From the NCBI GenBank assembly GCA_001799695.1, contig MGTY01000021.1:1-40852 (forward strand): a DNA stretch of 40,852 bases, in the 5' to 3' direction. The notes below the pieces were generated by a model that searched no databases, had not been told where the DNA came from, and was given only the letters and a program-made list of their open reading frames with translations. Position 1 is the stretch's first letter. Each line of letters opens with the position of its first letter. Below are positions 25,690 through 33,746 of this stretch, piece by piece. The position numbers and the translations under genes are program-made. Source of the stretch: Elusimicrobia bacterium GWA2_69_24 (GTDB lineage Bacteria; Elusimicrobiota; Elusimicrobia; UBA1565).

Positions 25690-26388
25690 TCAGAATTCCC
25701 AGCGGATGGAGAAGCTCTCGTAGAGCGCCGCGGGCAGCTTGAGGGCGGCCTGGAGGAGGTTCTCGTAGCCCGACGGGTCGAGCCGCACTTCCTCCATCGG
25801 CTTGGCTTCGGCGCCGGCCGCTTCCTGGAACCAAGCGCAGGTGGTCCCGGCCTTGGGCTTGCCGGCGCAGCAGGTGCAGAGGGCCGAGCCCGAGCCGCCC
25901 GGATACCGCATCGAGGCGGCCAGCCTGCAGAAGCGCGCATCGGGCGCCGAGCCGGGCAGGGGCTTGAAGACCCAGGTGATGAGCTCGGTGCGGACGTCCT
26001 TGGGATGGGCCGCGAGGATCTTCGCCGGATGTCCCGGAGACCGGGCCTCGATGTCCTGGCGGGCGAGGCGGCCCGTGCGCAGGATCATGGTCACGGCCTT
26101 CCGGACGGCCGTCTCCCCGTGCAGGGTCCAGACGCTGCCCCAGGACTTCTCGATGCGGGGTTCCAGGTGGAAAAGGGCGGTCAGCCAGATGTCCTGTTTC
26201 GGGTAGCGGGGCTCGGCCATGGGGCCGGGGCCGATGGGGATGGTGAGATAGGCGTTCTCCTGCGCGGGGTCGGAGACCAGCTCGAACTCGTATTCCGTCG
26301 GCGAGGAAGAGCTGCCCAGGCGGGCCAGGAAGGTCCGCCGTTCCAGCGTCCCCGGCACGGCGGGCATGGGCGCGAGAGGCGCTTTCAT
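25690..26388 (-). CDS. Hypothetical protein with a Cys cluster
   Basis: I do not recognise this 232-residue protein. It has no signal peptide or membrane helix. The N-terminal half is strand-rich (EYEFELVSDPAQENAYLTIP) and the second half has a compact cysteine group (ALCTCCAGKPKAGTTCAWF) that could bind metal or form disulfides. ATG at 26386-26388 overlaps the DUF4097 gene stop (ATGA), so the two are translated together. The end, ESFSIRWEF, is strand-like. Function unknown. Confidence 0.65.
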   Translation of the reverse strand: MKAPLAPMPAVPGTLERRTFLARLGSSSSPTEYEFELVSDPAQENAYLTIPIGPGPMAEPRYPKQDIWLTALFHLEPRIEKSWGSVWTLHGETAVRKAVTMILRTGRLARQDIEARSPGHPAKILAAHPKDVRTELITWVFKPLPGSAPDARFCRLAASMRYPGGSGSALCTCCAGKPKAGTTCAWFQEAAGAEAKPMEEVRLDPSGYENLLQAALKLPAALYESFSIRWEF

Positions 26389-27116
26389 CGGGGAGCCTTC
26401 TTGATGCGGAGGTCCCCCGAGACGGACTTGAAGCGGACCGGCGCCCCCGCGGGATCGGCGGGGAATTCGTTGGAGACCGAACCCAGGGTCTTAGACTCGA
26501 CTGCGGCGAGCGCGGTCATGGCGGTGAAGGCGAGTTCCGCGTCGCCGCTGACGGTCTGGACCCGGACCCCCTCCTTGCCGGGCGGAGCGGTCCAGGCGGC
26601 GTTGATGCCGCCGCTGACGGTCTCGGCGTCCAGGGGCCCGGCCAGCCGCGACAGGGCGGCGTTCCCGCTGACCGTCTTGAGGCGCAGGGAACGGGAGACG
26701 CCCGCGGCTTTCACGTTCCCGGAAACGCTCTCCAGGGTCACGTCTCCGGAGAATCCGGCCGCGGCGACCTTGCCGCTGACGGAGATCGCGGTCAATTTCG
26801 CCGCGGTGGGCGCGCGGACCCGGAAGGCGGCCCGGCAGGAAGAGTCTCCCCAGGACAGCTTCTTCAGGTTCTTGGCCTCGGCCAGCAGGCGGCCGCCCTT
26901 GAGTTCGACCGTGACCGCGCACTTCTGCGGGTCGTTCTCGGAGACCTCCACCGAAGCCTTGGGGGCCGGGGAGGTTTCAAGGGATATGTCCCCCGCCACG
27001 GTGCGGACCTCGACGCTCTTGACGGCGGCGGCGTCGAACTCCTCGCGGGATCCCGTCTGGGCCGCGGCGCAGGCGGGCAGGATGGCGAGGATGAGTGCGG
27101 CGGCGGAGTTCTTCAT
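26385..27116 (-). CDS. Exported DUF4097-type beta-helix protein
   Basis: The 243-residue product has a signal peptide (MKNSAAALILAILPACAAAQ). It continues as a right-handed beta-solenoid of DUF4097 type, seen in the repeated SVSGxx/TVSGxx turns (LTAISVSGKV, LESVSGNV, LKTVSGNA, AETVSGGI, VQTVSGDA, FKSVSGDL) spaced about 18-26 residues apart. Such proteins are exported or surface-exposed and of unknown function. No good ribosome-binding site is seen before the ATG at 27114-27116. It is divergent from peptidase T with 60 nt between the starts. Confidence 0.8.
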   Translation of the reverse strand: MKNSAAALILAILPACAAAQTGSREEFDAAAVKSVEVRTVAGDISLETSPAPKASVEVSENDPQKCAVTVELKGGRLLAEAKNLKKLSWGDSSCRAAFRVRAPTAAKLTAISVSGKVAAAGFSGDVTLESVSGNVKAAGVSRSLRLKTVSGNAALSRLAGPLDAETVSGGINAAWTAPPGKEGVRVQTVSGDAELAFTAMTALAAVESKTLGSVSNEFPADPAGAPVRFKSVSGDLRIKKAPR

Positions 27117-27164
27117 GGCCGGATGATACCTTTTTCGCCGCCGCGTACAAGGTCCCCAGAAACA

Positions 27165-27170
27165 TATAAT
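27165..27170 (+). promoter_or_regulatory. -10 element for a leaderless pepT transcript
   Basis: A perfect TATAAT ends 6 nt before the pepT ATG and no Shine-Dalgarno sequence is present, so the mRNA probably begins at or next to the A of the ATG. No good -35 is seen at 16-18 nt spacing. Confidence 0.5.
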
Positions 27171-27176
27171 GGGCTG

Positions 27177-28436
27177 ATGAGCGATGACATCCTGTCCCGT
27201 TTCCTTAGATACGTCCGCATCGACACGCAGTCCCAGGACGGCGTGGAGGACCGGTATCCGAGCACGCCGGGCCAGCTCGACCTGCTGCGACTCCTGGCCA
27301 AGGAGCTCAAGGCCATGGGCGCGAGCGGCGTGCGCATGGACCAGCACGGTTATGTCACGGCCGCCATCCCCTCCAACCTGCCCAAGGGGCATCCCGCACG
27401 CGGCAAGGTGCCGCCAGTCGGTTTCATCGCCCATGTGGACACCTCCGACGCGGAGAGCGGCAAGGGCATCAAGCCCCGGGTCTTCAAGTACCGGGGCGGG
27501 GACATCCGTTTCCCCAAGGACCGCACCGTGCGCATCAAGGCCGCGGGGGACGCCGCCCTGCGCAAGGAAGTCGGGCATACCCTGATCACGAGCGACGGGA
27601 CCACGCTGCTCGGCGCGGACGACAAGGCCGGGGTGTCGGTCATCATGGACCTGGTCCGGCGCCTCCGGAAGGACTCGTCGCTGCTTCACGGCGAGGTGAA
27701 GGTCGCCTTCACCCCGGACGAGGAGGTGGGCAACGGGACCAAGTTCTTCGACGCCAAGGCCTTCGGGGCCAAGGCCGCCTATACCTTCGACGGCTACGAG
27801 CCCGGGCAGCTTAATAAGGAGACGTTCAGTGCGGACTCGGCGGTCATCACCGTGACCGGCGTGGAGACGCATCCCGGGGAGGCCAAGGACGTCATGGTGA
27901 ACTCCATCCGGGCCATGGCCGACATCATCGCGCGCCTGCCTAGGAAGATGGCTCCCGAGACCACGTCGGGCTATGAGCCTTACATCCATCCCCACGACAT
28001 CCACGGCTCGACCGGGAAGACCGTCCTCAAGTTCCTCCTGCGCGACTTCAAGACCGCGGGGCTTGCCAAGCAGAAGCGCATCCTGGAGCGCATCATCACC
28101 GAGGTCCGGCGCCGGCACCCCAAGGCGAAGTTCGAACTAAAGGTGACCGAGTCCTACCGGAACATGCGCGCGGGACTGGAAAAGGATTCCCGGGTGCTCG
28201 CCACGCTGTGGGAAGCGGTCCGGCGCGCCGGGGCCGTGCCGCGCTGGGAGCCCATCCGCGGCGGCACCGACGGCTCGCGCCTGACCGCGCAGGGCCTGCC
28301 CACCCCGAACATCTTCATGGGGGGCGGCAACTTCCACAGCCGGGCGGAGTGGGCGTCGCTGGAGGGGATGCGGACCGCCTCCGACACCGCCGTCCACCTC
28401 CTGCGCGTCTGGGTCGAGCAGTGCTCCCAGCCCTAG
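27177..28436 (+). CDS. pepT: Peptidase T (tripeptide aminopeptidase)
   Basis: The 419-residue M20 metallopeptidase removes the N-terminal residue of tripeptides in the cytoplasm. Zinc ligands and catalytic residues lie in IAHVDTSDAES (His about 86), LGADDKAGV, TPDEEVGNG (catalytic Glu pair) and the C-terminal GGGNFHSRAEW; GGTDGSRLTAQGLPTPN is also typical. Length is close to the usual 405-415. Start is the ATG at 27177 that gives MSDDILSRFLRYVRIDTQS. It heads a five-gene operon whose members all overlap. Confidence 0.94.
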   Translation: MSDDILSRFLRYVRIDTQSQDGVEDRYPSTPGQLDLLRLLAKELKAMGASGVRMDQHGYVTAAIPSNLPKGHPARGKVPPVGFIAHVDTSDAESGKGIKPRVFKYRGGDIRFPKDRTVRIKAAGDAALRKEVGHTLITSDGTTLLGADDKAGVSVIMDLVRRLRKDSSLLHGEVKVAFTPDEEVGNGTKFFDAKAFGAKAAYTFDGYEPGQLNKETFSADSAVITVTGVETHPGEAKDVMVNSIRAMADIIARLPRKMAPETTSGYEPYIHPHDIHGSTGKTVLKFLLRDFKTAGLAKQKRILERIITEVRRRHPKAKFELKVTESYRNMRAGLEKDSRVLATLWEAVRRAGAVPRWEPIRGGTDGSRLTAQGLPTPNIFMGGGNFHSRAEWASLEGMRTASDTAVHLLRVWVEQCSQP

Positions 28437-29782
28437 CCCTCGCTCTGGCCGCGGCCCTGGCCCCGTCGGCGCGGGCCGTGGAGTGGAAGACCGTGGATAT
28501 CCCGGGCTGCAGCATCCGGGAGACCGTGGACGCGGGCGACCTGCGCTACGAGCTGCCGCCCGTGGACTGGGCGAAGACCGGGTTCCGGTTCTCCGCGCAG
28601 ATCACCTACCCCGAGCTGTCGTTCATCATAAAGGCGCCGGGGGACGTGCGGCGCTGCGCCGCCGTGGACGCCTGGGCCGCATCCCTCTCCACGGGGACGC
28701 GGGCGCAGTTCTGGAACCGCGCCGGGGCCACGATGGACCTGCTGGAGGCCGTGGCCGCGGCCGAGCCCGCGGAGTTTGGAGCCAGTTTCCGGGCCTACGC
28801 CCTGAACCGGCTCTTCGGTCCGCTGGCCGGGCTCGGCCGCGACGCCGTCTTCGCGGCGCCTTGGGAGACGGATTGGGTCGAGCCTTGGCGGAGGCTGGAC
28901 CGGCTCCGCCTGCGCCTGGCCGGGGACCCGGACCGGAAGGTCGCCACCTTCATCGAGCGCTACACCAACCCCCCGCCGGGAGGGCGGACCTGGGAGCAGG
29001 CCCAAGCCGAGTACGCCGCGGTGCGCGAGCGCATGGCCGCCGATGAGCCCCGCTATGCGGATTTCCTGGAGAGCCTGTGGCTGCGGGTCGGCGAGGTCCG
29101 GCAGAGGGAGGCGGCTTCGGCCGCCGCGCGTTCGGCCCGGCTGATGCGGGAGTGCTCCGGCAAGCTGGGGACCGAGTCCTGCCGCCTCGTGGAGCGGGAG
29201 ATCCGCCGTTTCCACGCCAATCTCGAGCGGGAGGCGTACGACTGCTTCATTCCCCGGGTGCTGTACGAGGAGGGCTCGCTCGCGAAGAGCCCCAAGGAGT
29301 ACGGCTTGTTCCTGAGCCCGTTCCGGATGATATGGCCGGATTTTAGCTTCCTGTACGGCCCCGCCGCGCCGGCCGCACCGGCGCCGGCGGCAGGCCGCGC
29401 GCCCCGGCTGCCCGGGGCGCTGCGCTATCTGCCCTTCGCGGGGCTGGCCCTCCTGCTCTTGGGTCTGTACCGTTACCTGCGTCCGGGACGGAAGGAGGGG
29501 CGCGCGGCGCCGGCGGAGGAGCCGCCCGGCCCCGAGCCCGAGCCCGAGCCCGGACCCAGTACCGCGCCCGCGGTGCCCGAACCCGACGAGCTGGCCCGCG
29601 CTTATGCGGTTCTCGGGCTGCAGCCCGGCGCCACGCGCGAGCAGATCCGGAAGGCCTATCATGGACTCATGACAGGGTATCATCCCGACAAGGTCGCCCA
29701 TCTGGGCGTCGAGCTGCGCCGACTGGCCGAGCAGAAGGCCCGGGAACTCAACGAAGCGTACCAGAGGCTGGAGAGGCTATGA
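28421..29782 (+). CDS. Membrane protein with exported N-terminal domain and C-terminal J-domain
   Basis: The 453-residue protein starts with a signal-peptide-like segment (LPALALALAAALAPSARA), continues as a helical, presumably periplasmic domain of about 300 residues with five cysteines, crosses the membrane at about 333-352 (YLPFAGLALLLLGLYRYL), and has a Pro/Glu-rich linker (EPEPEPGPS). It ends with a J-domain (about 388-453) carrying the HPD motif in GYHPDKV. The J-domain would stimulate a cytoplasmic DnaK, while the N-terminal domain could sense or hold something outside. Start is the GTG at 28421, inside the end of pepT; it is weakly supported by a ribosome-binding site but gives a clean signal sequence. 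The N-terminal domain is not recognised. Confidence 0.78.
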   Translation: MLPALALALAAALAPSARAVEWKTVDIPGCSIRETVDAGDLRYELPPVDWAKTGFRFSAQITYPELSFIIKAPGDVRRCAAVDAWAASLSTGTRAQFWNRAGATMDLLEAVAAAEPAEFGASFRAYALNRLFGPLAGLGRDAVFAAPWETDWVEPWRRLDRLRLRLAGDPDRKVATFIERYTNPPPGGRTWEQAQAEYAAVRERMAADEPRYADFLESLWLRVGEVRQREAASAAARSARLMRECSGKLGTESCRLVEREIRRFHANLEREAYDCFIPRVLYEEGSLAKSPKEYGLFLSPFRMIWPDFSFLYGPAAPAAPAPAAGRAPRLPGALRYLPFAGLALLLLGLYRYLRPGRKEGRAAPAEEPPGPEPEPEPGPSTAPAVPEPDELARAYAVLGLQPGATREQIRKAYHGLMTGYHPDKVAHLGVELRRLAEQKARELNEAYQRLERL

Positions 29783-30630
29783 AGATCGCGATATCAGGGG
29801 CGTCGGGCTTCATCGGGAGCGCTCTCGCCAACGCCCTCATCGCTGACGGCGACCAGGTGCGGCGGATCGCGCGCCCCTACGGCCAGGACGACGTGGATTC
29901 GGCGGTGTCGGGCGCGGACGCCGTGGTGAACCTGGCGGGCGAGAGCATCTCCGGACGGTGGACCGCGGAGAAGAAGGCGGAGATCCGGGCCAGCCGCCTG
30001 CGCTGCACCGAGGCCGTCGTGCGGAGCCTCGCGCGCGTCAAAGCCCGGCCGCGCGTCCTGGTCAGCGCCTCGGCCGTGGGTTTCTACGGCGACCGCGCCG
30101 AAGCGGTCGACGAGAAGAGCCCCACGGGGACGGGGTTCCTGGCCGAGGTCTGCCGGGATTGGGAAACCGCGGCCTTGGCCGCGGAACCCCTGGGCGTGCG
30201 CGTCGTGCTCCCGCGCCTGGGCGTCGTGCTGGGCCGGGAGGGCGGGGCTTTGGCCAAGATGCTCCCGGCCTTCCGCCTGGGTGTGGGCGGTCCCATCGGG
30301 AGCGGCCGGCAGATGATGAGCTGGATCTCCCTGGAGGACCTCGTCCGGGTCATCCGCTTCTCCATCTCGACCCCCGGGCTCCAGGGGCCGGTCAACGCCG
30401 CGGCCCCGGCCCCCGTGTCCAACCGCGAGTTCACCCTTCTGCTCGGCCAGGCGGTGCGGCGCCCCGCGGTCATGCCCCTGCCCGCGCTGGTGGTGAAGAC
30501 CCTGTTCGGCGAGATGGGGGAGGAGCTCCTGCTCTCCGGCGTGAGCGCCCTGCCCAAGAAGCTCCAGATCCAAGGCTTCTCCTTCCATCATCCCGGACTC
30601 GCCCAGGCTTTCGCCGCCCTGCTCGGATGA
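29779..30630 (+). CDS. TIGR01777-family NAD-dependent epimerase (YfcH/SDR39U1-like)
   Basis: The 283-residue short-chain dehydrogenase relative has the nucleotide-binding ISGASGFIGSAL (residues 4-15), VVNLAGESISGRWTAEKK, SASAVGFYGDR and SWISLEDLVRVI, all hallmarks of this family, and a C-terminal DUF1731-like segment (LPALVVKTLFGEMGEELLLS). Its reaction is not known. ATG overlaps the J-protein stop (ATGA) and its own stop overlaps the AddB-like start in the same way. Confidence 0.88.
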   Translation: MKIAISGASGFIGSALANALIADGDQVRRIARPYGQDDVDSAVSGADAVVNLAGESISGRWTAEKKAEIRASRLRCTEAVVRSLARVKARPRVLVSASAVGFYGDRAEAVDEKSPTGTGFLAEVCRDWETAALAAEPLGVRVVLPRLGVVLGREGGALAKMLPAFRLGVGGPIGSGRQMMSWISLEDLVRVIRFSISTPGLQGPVNAAAPAPVSNREFTLLLGQAVRRPAVMPLPALVVKTLFGEMGEELLLSGVSALPKKLQIQGFSFHHPGLAQAFAALLG

Positions 30631-33600
30631 AGGTCTTCTGCGGGCCCTTCCAGCCCTCGCTCGAGGACGCCTTCGCCGAGCGCGTCAAGGACCTCGCCGC
30701 GGCGGGCAGACGCGTCGCGGTGGTCACCCCTTCCCGGCGCCTGGCCGAGAGGCTGCAAAGTCTCCTGTGCCTGGAAAAGGGCCTGTCCTTGCTGGGCGCG
30801 CGCTTCCACACCTTCTACAGCCTGGCTCTCGAGATCCTGGACGCGGCGGGGCTGGGTGAGGATTATCTGGTGGCGGACGGGCTCTTCCACGACAAGATCG
30901 TGGACCGCCTCCTGGCCGGCGAGCCGCGGCGGACCCGGGGCCTGGCCGGGGCGTTCCGCTCGAGCATCCGCGACCTGGTGGACGCGGGGGTGGACCCCGG
31001 TCATTTCCAGGAGCATTTCGCGGACCTGCTGGCGGAGGGGCCGGAGCGGGACCGCCTCTTCCGTCTGCTCGGCATCCAGGAAGAGTACCTCAAGGCGCTC
31101 CGGGAGATGTCGGTCCTGGCTCCCTCGGGCATGGCTCGGCTCGCCGCGGAAGCGGTGCTGGGCGGCAAGGGGGACGCCCTGGTCAAATACGACGAAGTGC
31201 TCTACTACGGCTTCTACGACCTGACCGGCGCGCAGGGCGAGTTCTTCGAGGCCGTGGCGAAGAACCACCCCTCGTCGGTGTTCTTCCCGTACCGGAAAGG
31301 GCATCCGGCGTTCCGGTTCGCGGACCGGTTCTTCGAGGAGAAGCTCCATGCCGGGGGCGCTCCTGAGCAGCTGGAGCCGCGAGTGGAGACGCGCGCCCTG
31401 GGCCTTGCCCTGGACCGTCTCTTTGTCCCGGCCGAGCGCGCGCCGCTGCCGGACCCCTCCGTCCTGCGCGTCATCAATGTCTCCGGGGCGAAAGACGAGC
31501 TATGGGCCGCGGCCAAGGAGATCAACCGCCTGCACGAAGGCCCGGAGGCGGTGCCGTTCTCGGCTATCGGCATCGTGGCCCGGACCCTCGAGCCGTACCG
31601 TTCCATCGCTCCCGAGGTCCTGAAGGAGCACGCCATCCCCCATCACATGGAGGCGGGGGACCCGCTGCTCCGGCATCCCGTGGCCCAGCTCGCGCTCGCG
31701 CTGCTCACGCTCCGGCGGCGGGGCTTCCCCGCGGCCGCGGTGCTCGATATCGTCGGCTCCGAGTGCTTCCGGTACGCGGATAAGAAGGGCCTGGTCGGCA
31801 ATTGGACGCGGCTCATCACCCGCAACCAGGTCCATGGGGGCTGGCCGCAGTGGGAAGGCCGCATCCAGCCCTGGACCCATAAGGAGTTCGAGCTGTATCC
31901 CGAGCTCGCAGCCGAGGGCGAGCGCGGCGAGAGCATCCCCAAGGCGGACGCGGCCCTCCTTTGGTCCTGGCTGCGCCTGCTGCGCGAGCAGCTCCAGGGT
32001 CCCGCGGCCGCCGGTTGGGCCGCCATGGCCGCGCACGCGCGGGCCGTGCTGGAAGATAATTTCGCGGTGCGGGAGGGGGATGCGTCCTACCCGGCCTGGC
32101 AGGCGGCCCTGGCCGCGGTGGACGCCCTGCGGCTCTTCGACCTGGCGGCGCTTAAGGGGGCGCCGGAGGCGACCTGGGAGGAGTTCCTCGAGGCCCTGGC
32201 GGAATCCTGGCGCCGCGAGTCATTGAGCGCGGGGCCGCAGAAGGGCGGGGTGCGGGTGCTAGACGCCATGGGCGCCCGGGGCGAATCCTTCCGCGTGCTC
32301 TTCCTCATCGGCCTGCAGGACGGCCTCTTTCCCCGGCAGGTCAGCCCGGACCCCCTGCTCCCGGACGGGGTGCGCAACAAGCTGAGGGCCGGGGGCTACG
32401 GCATCATGCCGAAGCTGGAGGGCGAGGAGGAGGAGCGCCTGCTCTTCTATCTCCTGGCCGCGTCCGCCTCGGAGCGGCTCTACTGCGTGTACCAGCGCTC
32501 CGACGACGAGGGCAAGGCCGTGGTGCCCTCCCTCTTCCTCCAGCAGGACCTGTGCCGCGCCTGCGGGCGGGACCTGGAAGACCCGCGCTTCAATGAACGC
32601 ATCCCCAGGCAGCCTTTCGCCAAGATGGAGGCCGTGGACTTTCGGGCCCTGACCCGCAAGGAAGCCTCCGTATTCCTGTCGCGTTCCGGGCATTCGTCCG
32701 AACCCGCCCTCCAGGAGAGCCTGGAGGCTGTGCGGGTGCTCAACCGCCTCAAGCCCGGGCCCGGGGCCATGGACGGCATCATCGGACGCGACGAGGCGTT
32801 CCTCAAGCGGCTCAAGGCGCGGGGCTTGTCGCCCAGCGCGCTCCAGAGCTTCTGCCAGTGCCCCTTCAAGTTCTTCGCCAGCCGGCTCCTGCGCCTGGAG
32901 GAGGACGAGGGCTCCTCGGACATGGGGGACATCTCCACCCAGTTCCGCGGGAAGCTGTATCACGCGGTCTTGGAGCGCTTCCACCGGCTCCGGAAAGAGT
33001 CCTCCGGCGGGGATGCGGAGAAGTTGCTTGCGGAGAGCCTCGAGGCGGAGCTCCCTGAGGGCGCCTGGCGCCGGCTGGGCCTCTATCCCGTGCTGTGGGA
33101 GGCCACGCGGCGCCGGCTGGCCTCCAACCTGCGGCGCGTGGTCGCGCGGGACCTGGACGAACTCGCGGCGACCGGCTTCGCGCCGTCCTATTTTGAGACC
33201 GAGCTGTCCGCCGAGGTGGAGGGGCTCCGGCTCCACGGCCGGGTGGACCGCATCGACCTGGACGAGAAGGGGGGCAGGCTCCGCGTCATCGACTATAAGT
33301 CCACCTGGCGCAAGGGGGGTCTGGTCAAGTTCGTGGAGGGGATGAAGGCGCTCCAGCCGCCCCTCTATCTGGAGCTCGCCGGGGCCTGGGAGCGCGCTGC
33401 AGGATATGAGATCGTCGGCGCGCGCTACTACGCCCTGGAAGACGGCGAAGAGACCACGGGCCATAAGGCGGTGCAGGAATTCCCGGCCGAGGATTGGCAG
33501 CGCCTGCGCAGGAAGTTCCTGGCCAATCTCGGGGTATTCGTCAAGCTCATGGGGCGGGGCTCCTTCCTGATCACCCCGGACGAGGAGCGGGGCGGCGCCT

Positions 33601-33746
33601 GCGAATACTGCGATTTCCCGTCCGTCTGCCGGAAGGCCCATGTGATGACCCGGCGCCGGGCGGAAGGCTCGGCCATCCGGCGCCAGCTCGACCGCGGCCG
33701 CAGCGCGGCCGAGCCGGCGGCCAAGCCTAAGAAGGTCAAGGCATGA
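30627..33746 (+). CDS. addB: AddB-like nuclease subunit of the double-strand-break repair helicase-nuclease
   Basis: The 1039-residue protein has an inactivated helicase-like front (GPFQPSLED in place of a Walker A motif) and a C-terminal PD-(D/E)XK nuclease domain (GRVDRIDLDEKGGRLRVIDY then KST, about 873-890). Iron-sulfur cysteines are placed as in AddB: one in CQCPFKFF and three in CEYCDFPSVC (C-x2-C-x5-C). With AddA it resects broken DNA ends and loads RecA. A basic tail (KPKKVKA) closes it. The start ATG overlaps the upstream stop; the same frame stays open further left only as a shadow of the epimerase gene. addA follows with an ATGA overlap. Confidence 0.85.
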   Translation: MKVFCGPFQPSLEDAFAERVKDLAAAGRRVAVVTPSRRLAERLQSLLCLEKGLSLLGARFHTFYSLALEILDAAGLGEDYLVADGLFHDKIVDRLLAGEPRRTRGLAGAFRSSIRDLVDAGVDPGHFQEHFADLLAEGPERDRLFRLLGIQEEYLKALREMSVLAPSGMARLAAEAVLGGKGDALVKYDEVLYYGFYDLTGAQGEFFEAVAKNHPSSVFFPYRKGHPAFRFADRFFEEKLHAGGAPEQLEPRVETRALGLALDRLFVPAERAPLPDPSVLRVINVSGAKDELWAAAKEINRLHEGPEAVPFSAIGIVARTLEPYRSIAPEVLKEHAIPHHMEAGDPLLRHPVAQLALALLTLRRRGFPAAAVLDIVGSECFRYADKKGLVGNWTRLITRNQVHGGWPQWEGRIQPWTHKEFELYPELAAEGERGESIPKADAALLWSWLRLLREQLQGPAAAGWAAMAAHARAVLEDNFAVREGDASYPAWQAALAAVDALRLFDLAALKGAPEATWEEFLEALAESWRRESLSAGPQKGGVRVLDAMGARGESFRVLFLIGLQDGLFPRQVSPDPLLPDGVRNKLRAGGYGIMPKLEGEEEERLLFYLLAASASERLYCVYQRSDDEGKAVVPSLFLQQDLCRACGRDLEDPRFNERIPRQPFAKMEAVDFRALTRKEASVFLSRSGHSSEPALQESLEAVRVLNRLKPGPGAMDGIIGRDEAFLKRLKARGLSPSALQSFCQCPFKFFASRLLRLEEDEGSSDMGDISTQFRGKLYHAVLERFHRLRKESSGGDAEKLLAESLEAELPEGAWRRLGLYPVLWEATRRRLASNLRRVVARDLDELAATGFAPSYFETELSAEVEGLRLHGRVDRIDLDEKGGRLRVIDYKSTWRKGGLVKFVEGMKALQPPLYLELAGAWERAAGYEIVGARYYALEDGEETTGHKAVQEFPAEDWQRLRRKFLANLGVFVKLMGRGSFLITPDEERGGACEYCDFPSVCRKAHVMTRRRAEGSAIRRQLDRGRSAAEPAAKPKKVKA

